Positions 4,916 through 9,249 of a stretch of DNA of 9,249 nt are shown one piece after another (the first letter of the stretch is position 1; each line of letters starts with the position of its first letter). This stretch comes from Sulfurimonas sp. Its GTDB lineage: Bacteria > Campylobacterota > Campylobacteria > Campylobacterales > Sulfurimonadaceae. The notes under the pieces were generated by a model that was not told the origin of the DNA, did no database searches, and saw only the letters and a list, made by a program, of their open reading frames with translations. The DNA lies in NCBI GenBank assembly GCA_021157485.1, contig JAGGWO010000039.1:1-9249 (forward strand), written 5' to 3'. A program made the translations under genes and the position numbers.

Positions 4916-6903
4916 TGAAAGTTATATATACAGATGTTTTAATCATTGGTGGTGGTCTTGCAGGTCTTAGAGTTGCAACAGGAATTAAAGGGAGAGGGCA
5001 TGACGCAGTAGTACTTTCGTTAGTTCCTCCAAAACGTTCACACTCAGCAGCTGCTCAAGGTGGTATGCAGGCTAGTTTAGCGAACTGTAAGATGGGTGAA
5101 GGTGATAACGAAGATGTCCACTTCTCAGATACTATCAAGGGAAGTGACTGGGGAGCTGACCAAGAGGTCGCTCGTATGTTTGTTCATTGTGCACCAAAAG
5201 CTATACGCGAACTTGCACACTGGGGAGTTCCTTGGAGCAGGGTTCATCGTGGTGACCATGCTGCGATTATAAACGCAGAAAAAGTGACTATCACTGAAAA
5301 AGATGAGGCTCACGGTCTTATTACAGCTCGTGATTTTGGCGGTACTAAAAAATGGAGAACCTGTTATACATCTGATGGGACAGGTCACTCTATGCTTTTT
5401 GCAATGGATAACAAAGCTAAACAAGAGAAAGTTGAAGTGCATGAGCGCTTAGAAGCTATTTCACTTATTCATGAAAATGGACGCTGTTATGGAGCGGTTG
5501 CAAGAAATCTTATGAGTGGAGAGTTAGTGGCTTATGTAAGTAAGGCAACTACTATGGCTACAGGTGGATATGGTCGTATATACAGTGTTTCTACAAACGC
5601 AATTATCTGTCAAGGAATGGGTCAAGCTATCGCACTTGAGACTGGAGTAGCAACTCTAGGAAATATGGAAGCTATACAGTTTCACCCTACAGCGATTGTT
5701 CCGGTGGGAATTTTAACAACTGAGGGTTGTCGTGGTGATGGTGGACTTCTTTTAGATAAAGACGGTTACAGATTTATGCCAGATTATGAGCCAGATAAAA
5801 AAGAGCTAGCCTCACGTGATGTTGTAAGTCGTAGAATGACTGAGCATATGAGAAAAGGCAAGGGTGTTAAGTCTCGCTATGGAGATCACTTATGGCTTGA
5901 TATCACAATACTAGGACGTGAGCATATTGAGAAGAACTTACGTGAAGTAAAAGAGATTTGTGAGAACTTTTTAGGAATTGATCCGGCAGTTGATTGGATT
6001 CCTGTACGTCCAACTCAGCACTACTCTATGGGTGGAATCAGAACAAAATATACAGGTGAATCGCAAACTCTTAAAGGACTTTATTCTTGTGGTGAAGCAG
6101 CTTGTTGGGATTTGCATGGTTTTAACCGCCTTGGTGGAAACTCTGTGAGTGAAACTGTGGTTGCTGGGATGTTAGTAGCTGAGAATATTAGTGATTATCT
6201 TGATAGTGATGAGAGTCATTTAACGATCCATACTTCAAATATCGAGAAGTTTGTAAAGATAGAGTCAGATAAACTTGATGCTCTTTTAACAAAAGAGGAT
6301 GGTGAAGATGCTTATGTACTTCGCAGACGTATGGAAGAGATAATGATGGATAAGGTAGGAATCTTTAGAAATGGAGATGACCTTCAAGAAGCAGTTGATG
6401 AACTTGAAGAGTTATGTAAACGTTCTAAAAACATAGAAGTTTTTCGCTCAAAATCACGTGCGGCAAATCCTGCACTAGTAAACGCATACAGAACTCAAAA
6501 GATGATAAAAGTGGCACTTACAGTGGCCTATGGAGCACTTCTTAGAACTGAGAGTCGTGGAGCTCATTCACGTGAAGATTATCCTGAGCGTGATGATGCT
6601 AACTGGTTAAAGCGTACTATTACATCATGGCCTGATGAGAATCAATTAGTTCCAACTGTAAGTTATGAAGAGATTGATATCTCAAAAATGGAACTGCCTC
6701 CAGGCTTTCGTGGATATGGTAAAGATTTGACTAAGCATCATCCTAAAACAGCTGAAAGAGAGATAGTTGTAAACGCAGTAAAAGAAAAACTTGAAGCGGT
6801 TGGAGAGAGTCGTTTTGAGATTCAAAATGCTCTTATGCCTTATCTTGATAAACTGCCTAAAAAATATCGAGCAATTAATGAAAGATTAGGAGAGAATATA
6901 TGA
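4915..6903 (+). CDS. frdA: Fumarate reductase flavoprotein subunit
   Basis: The catalytic subunit, with covalently bound FAD, reduces fumarate to succinate on the cytoplasmic side of the membrane; the reverse reaction is possible. The 662 residues compare with about 656 in Wolinella. Seen: FAD motif [10 protein letters not shown] (10-19); [14 protein letters not shown] with H43, the residue that carries the covalent FAD; dicarboxylate-binding H257 in QFHPTA; catalytic R301 in [12 protein letters not shown]369 in QHYSMGG; R405 in [12 protein letters not shown]; and a C-terminal helical domain with [17 protein letters not shown]. The key residues have almost the same numbers as in Wolinella FrdA, so it is expected to be fully active. 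The ATG overlaps the frdC stop as TAATG, with GGAG at 4903-4906 eight bases upstream, which implies coupled translation. No frameshift or missing residue is seen. It lacks an export signal, so it is the cytoplasmic-facing type rather than the periplasmic MfrA/SdhE type. Confidence 0.97.
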   Translation: MKVIYTDVLIIGGGLAGLRVATGIKGRGHDAVVLSLVPPKRSHSAAAQGGMQASLANCKMGEGDNEDVHFSDTIKGSDWGADQEVARMFVHCAPKAIRELAHWGVPWSRVHRGDHAAIINAEKVTITEKDEAHGLITARDFGGTKKWRTCYTSDGTGHSMLFAMDNKAKQEKVEVHERLEAISLIHENGRCYGAVARNLMSGELVAYVSKATTMATGGYGRIYSVSTNAIICQGMGQAIALETGVATLGNMEAIQFHPTAIVPVGILTTEGCRGDGGLLLDKDGYRFMPDYEPDKKELASRDVVSRRMTEHMRKGKGVKSRYGDHLWLDITILGREHIEKNLREVKEICENFLGIDPAVDWIPVRPTQHYSMGGIRTKYTGESQTLKGLYSCGEAACWDLHGFNRLGGNSVSETVVAGMLVAENISDYLDSDESHLTIHTSNIEKFVKIESDKLDALLTKEDGEDAYVLRRRMEEIMMDKVGIFRNGDDLQEAVDELEELCKRSKNIEVFRSKSRAANPALVNAYRTQKMIKVALTVAYGALLRTESRGAHSREDYPERDDANWLKRTITSWPDENQLVPTVSYEEIDISKMELPPGFRGYGKDLTKHHPKTAEREIVVNAVKEKLEAVGESRFEIQNALMPYLDKLPKKYRAINERLGENI

Positions 6904-7637
6904 GTGAGAGTAAAAAACAAAGAGTTTTAAAGATAAGCATACTGCGTTTTGATCCGCATGACCCTGAAGATTTTCCTCATATGGAAACTTTTGAGGTAGA
7001 AGAGGCAGATGGAATGACACTTTTTATCGCTCTAAATGAGATACGTGAGCATCATGATAATTCACTCAAGTTTGACTTTGTGTGTCGTGCAGGAATTTGT
7101 GGAAGTTGTTCTATGCTAGTTAACGGACGTCCAACTCTTGCTTGTAGAACTCTTACTGCAAAACTTGATGAAAAATTTACTCTAGCTCCTCTTCCTCTTT
7201 TTGAGCTTATTGGTGACCTTTCCGTTTATACTGGCAAGTGGATGAGAGGCTTAAATGAAAGATTAGAGACTTGGATACATGATAAAGAAGAAGAACTCAA
7301 TGTAGATAAATTAGAAGAGAAGATGGAACCTGCTTTAGCCGATGAGATTTATGAGCTTGACCGTTGTGTTGAGTGTGGATGTTGTGTGGCAGGATGTGGA
7401 ACTGCGAAGATGAATCCATATTTTGTAGGGGCAGTAGGGCTAAATAAGATTGCTCGTTATCAACTCGATCCAAGAGATAAACGCAGTGATGATGACTATT
7501 ATGAGTTAGTTGGAAACGAAGATGGCGTTTTTGGTTGTATGACACTTTTGGGATGTGAAGATGTTTGTCCAAAAGATTTACCACTTCAGAGTAAAATAGC
7601 GTATTTAAGACGCATGATGTTAAAAAATACATTATAA
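6900..7637 (+). CDS. frdB: Fumarate reductase iron-sulfur subunit
   Basis: FrdB passes electrons from the FrdC haems to the FrdA flavin through three clusters. In its 245 residues I see the ferredoxin-like [2Fe-2S] set C62, C67, C70 and C82 (CRAGICGSC, then C82). The C-terminal domain has [11 protein letters not shown] (156-166) and [13 protein letters not shown]. By homology with Wolinella FrdB, C156, C159, C162 and C223 bind the [4Fe-4S] cluster, and C166, C213 and C219 bind the [3Fe-4S] cluster. The extra C161 also exists in Wolinella. All ligands are present. The ATG overlaps the frdA stop by four bases (ATGA), with AGGAG seven bases upstream at 6888-6892, so translation is coupled and subunits are made in balanced amounts. 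It is the last gene of frdCAB; no hairpin terminator follows before gdhA. Confidence 0.97.
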   Translation: MSESKKQRVLKISILRFDPHDPEDFPHMETFEVEEADGMTLFIALNEIREHHDNSLKFDFVCRAGICGSCSMLVNGRPTLACRTLTAKLDEKFTLAPLPLFELIGDLSVYTGKWMRGLNERLETWIHDKEEELNVDKLEEKMEPALADEIYELDRCVECGCCVAGCGTAKMNPYFVGAVGLNKIARYQLDPRDKRSDDDYYELVGNEDGVFGCMTLLGCEDVCPKDLPLQSKIAYLRRMMLKNTL

Positions 7638-7638
7638 T
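7633..7638 (+). promoter_or_regulatory. Candidate internal -10 box for gdhA
   Basis: TATAAT overlaps the frdB stop codon (7635-7637) and would start transcription near 7645, about 19 bases before the TTG start of gdhA. It would let gdhA be expressed apart from frdCAB. In AT-rich DNA the match may be chance, and there is no clear -35 box. Confidence 0.35.
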
Positions 7639-7663
7639 TAGATTAATAAAAAAAGGAAAAAAA

Positions 7664-9022
7664 TTGAACCAAAATACGACAGATAAAGTAAAGAGATTTG
7701 AAAAGGGTGATTGTGCTGAAAATAAAGTTTTTTATCAGGCTATGGAAGAGGTTATATACTCTATAGCTCCGCTTTTAGAGTCAGATCCAAAATATGCAAG
7801 ATATGCAATTTTAGACAGACTTGTTGTACCAGATAGAATCATAAAATTTAAAGTAACTTGGATGGATGATAGTCAAAATATTCAAGTAAATACAGGTTAC
7901 CGTGTTCAGTTTAACAATGCACTAGGGCCATATAAAGGTGGCCTGCGTTTTCATCCAAGTGTAAATGAGGGAATACTAAAGTTTTTAGGTTTCGAGCAGA
8001 TTCTTAAAAACTCACTGACTGGTCTTCCTATTGGTGGTGCTAAAGGTGGTAGTGATTTTGACCCTAAGGGTAAAAGTGACTTTGAAGTTATGAAGTTTTG
8101 TTCTTCTTTTATGACAGAACTACACAAATATATCGGACCACGTATGGATGTTCCTGCTGGAGATATTGGTGTTGGTGCTCGTGAAATTGGTTATCTGTTT
8201 GGAGAGTATAAAAAGATTACTTCAACATATGAAGGTGTTTTAACAGGGAAACCATTTGTATTTGGTGGTTCACTGATGCGACCAGAAGCTACAGGTTATG
8301 GAACAATTTATTTTACTGAGAAGATGCTAGAAATAGAAGGCAAAGAGCCACTTGAAGGTAAAATTTGTACAGTGAGTGGAGCTGGAAATGTAGCACTTCA
8401 TGCAATAGAAAAACTTCAGCAAATTGGAGCAATTGCTGTTTCATGTACTGACTCAAAGGGTACTATTTATGACTCACGTGGTGTTGATTTATGTCTTTTA
8501 AAAGAGTTAAAACTTGAACGTAGAGCTTCACTTGAAGAGTATGTGAAATCTCATCCAGAAGCTCAGTATATTCCTATTGAAGAGTATCCCGAGGGTGCAC
8601 ATGCAGTTTGGGATATTCCATGTTATGCTGCATTTCCATGTGCTACACAGAATGAACTTACAGATATTGATGCACAAAATTTGATTGTAAATGGTTGTGT
8701 GAGTGTAAGTGAGGGTGCAAATATGCCTTCAACTCCAAAAGCTATTAATGACTTTTTATCTCATAAAGTTTGTTTTGCTCCGGCAAAAGCAGCAAACGCA
8801 GGTGGAGTTGCAGTAAGTGAGTTTGAGATGTCTCAAAATGCTGCGATGGCTAAATGGAGCTTTGAAGAGGTTGATGAAAAACTAAAAATTACTATGCAAC
8901 AGATATGTACACGTGTTGCACTAACTGCTAAAGACTATGGTGTTGAAGGTAACTATGTTGATGGTGCAAATATTGCAGGCTTTAAAAAAGTTGCTGATGC
9001 TATGATAGCTGAAGGTATCTAA
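7664..9022 (+). CDS. gdhA: Glutamate dehydrogenase, hexameric small type, probably NADP-dependent
   Basis: Cytoplasmic enzyme that interconverts 2-oxoglutarate plus ammonium and glutamate; in bacteria the NADP form mostly assimilates ammonium. The 452 residues are close to E. coli GdhA (447) and similar along the whole length. Seen: substrate-binding K91 in GPYKGGLRFHPSV, catalytic K127 in GGAKGGSDFDPKGKSD, catalytic D167 in VPAGDIGVGAREIG, the Rossmann motif SGAGNVA (238-244), and the C-terminal AEGANMP-like and ANAGGVA stretches. The cofactor is inferred from overall similarity to GdhA, since TDSKG after the second strand differs from the SDSSG of E. coli. The start is TTG, supported by AAGG (7653-7656) seven bases upstream; the first in-frame ATG is residue 27, too far downstream. 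Only 26 bases separate it from frdB without a hairpin, so read-through from frd is likely. Confidence 0.95.
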   Translation: MNQNTTDKVKRFEKGDCAENKVFYQAMEEVIYSIAPLLESDPKYARYAILDRLVVPDRIIKFKVTWMDDSQNIQVNTGYRVQFNNALGPYKGGLRFHPSVNEGILKFLGFEQILKNSLTGLPIGGAKGGSDFDPKGKSDFEVMKFCSSFMTELHKYIGPRMDVPAGDIGVGAREIGYLFGEYKKITSTYEGVLTGKPFVFGGSLMRPEATGYGTIYFTEKMLEIEGKEPLEGKICTVSGAGNVALHAIEKLQQIGAIAVSCTDSKGTIYDSRGVDLCLLKELKLERRASLEEYVKSHPEAQYIPIEEYPEGAHAVWDIPCYAAFPCATQNELTDIDAQNLIVNGCVSVSEGANMPSTPKAINDFLSHKVCFAPAKAANAGGVAVSEFEMSQNAAMAKWSFEEVDEKLKITMQQICTRVALTAKDYGVEGNYVDGANIAGFKKVADAMIAEGI

Positions 9023-9026
9023 GGAG
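9021..9026 (+). promoter_or_regulatory. Ribosome binding site that overlaps the gdhA stop and points to an ATC start
   Basis: AAGGAG shares its AA with the TAA stop of gdhA. The usual 5-9 base spacing places initiation at 9032-9036. The only start-like triplet there in the following open frame is ATC at 9032-9034, spacing five. The first in-frame ATG, at 9062, is 35 bases away. There is no in-frame ATG, GTG or TTG between the stop and 9062. Confidence 0.55.
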
Positions 9027-9031
9027 TTCAC

Positions 9032-9249
9032 ATCAGATTTTTTATAACTATATTTTTATTTATGCTCTCTTTAACGCTAAACGCAGATGAGATAAAGTTT
9101 TCAAAATTCATAGATAACCAACTGCTGCTGGCTTATCAAATGGACGATAAGAACATAACTCAAGAAGCTATAAAAGAGATAGTTTCTGAGCAAGAGCTAA
9201 ATTACGATATGGCTCTTGATGAACTGATGGCAAATAAAAGTAGTTATAT
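9032..9249 (+). CDS. Probable exported protein, N-terminal part, unrecognised; apparent ATC start
   Basis: An open frame runs to the window edge, so the C-terminus is missing. From 9032 the first residues would be Met-RFFITIFLFMLSLTLNA, followed by DEIKFSKF. That is a good Sec signal peptide: an early arginine, a hydrophobic core and a plausible cleavage after Ala at about residue 18. The remaining roughly 55 residues are polar, acidic and probably helical (ITQEAIKEIVSEQELNYDMALDELM); I do not recognise a family. Starting at the ATG at 9062 would leave only about eight residues before the cleavage site and no positive charge, a poor signal. The strong AAGGAG and the intact signal support the ATC start, or an ATG changed to ATC by mutation or sequencing error. 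The frame is the same as gdhA, directly after its stop, and the gene probably shares its transcript. Confidence 0.6.
   Translation, partial: MRFFITIFLFMLSLTLNADEIKFSKFIDNQLLLAYQMDDKNITQEAIKEIVSEQELNYDMALDELMANKSSY

Noticed and set aside
5125..5442. Minus-strand 105-residue open frame inside frdA
   Set aside because: It is the antisense of strongly conserved frdA coding sequence.
7297..7632. Minus-strand 111-residue open frame inside frdB
   Set aside because: It is antisense to the cysteine-rich cluster-binding region of frdB; the histidines and cysteines in it reflect that composition.

Overview
The window looks like chromosomal DNA of a Campylobacterota (epsilonproteobacterial) organism, most likely a free-living Sulfurimonas/Sulfuricurvum-type lineage. 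The evidence is the AT-rich sequence, the TATAAT-like -10 boxes without clear -35 boxes, and above all a fumarate reductase operon in the order frdC-frdA-frdB. Its proteins match the di-haem, menaquinol-linked Wolinella succinogenes type almost residue for residue at the catalytic and cofactor sites. The genus is an inference.

Layout: (1) 1-1751, minus strand: the N-terminal 583 residues of an RND/MMPL-type exporter, running off the left edge. (2) 1752-1862: a divergent intergenic stretch with two small inverted repeats. (3) 1863-3335, plus: a flavoprotein of the dihydrolipoamide dehydrogenase family that has lost both redox-active cysteines. (4) 3397-3651, plus: an 84-residue protein that is more than half lysine, with its own -10 box and a strong ribosome binding site. 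(5) A hairpin between convergent genes. (6) 3669-4121, minus: a small four-helix membrane protein, divergent from the fumarate reductase operon. (7) 4184-7637, plus: frdC, frdA and frdB, translationally coupled by 1-base and 4-base overlaps. (8) 7664-9022, plus: gdhA-type glutamate dehydrogenase with a TTG start, 26 bases behind frdB. (9) 9032-9249, plus: the start of a small exported protein whose best-placed start codon is ATC. No stretch over 300 bases lacks a gene.

The core of the window is anaerobic and central metabolism. FrdCAB couples menaquinol oxidation to fumarate reduction at the membrane, or the reverse as succinate dehydrogenase. Glutamate dehydrogenase links 2-oxoglutarate to ammonium assimilation and may be partly co-transcribed with frd. 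The exporter, the cysteine-less flavoprotein and the lysine-rich protein have no evident pathway link to them.

Most worth following: FrdC lacks the glutamate equivalent to Wolinella E180, the key residue of the transmembrane proton E-pathway, and has a new glutamate one helical turn from a haem ligand. Also of interest are the flavoprotein without active-site cysteines (possibly translated from a leaderless mRNA), the very lysine-rich basic protein, and the apparent ATC start. I see no CRISPR array, tRNA, rRNA, insertion sequence or phage element.
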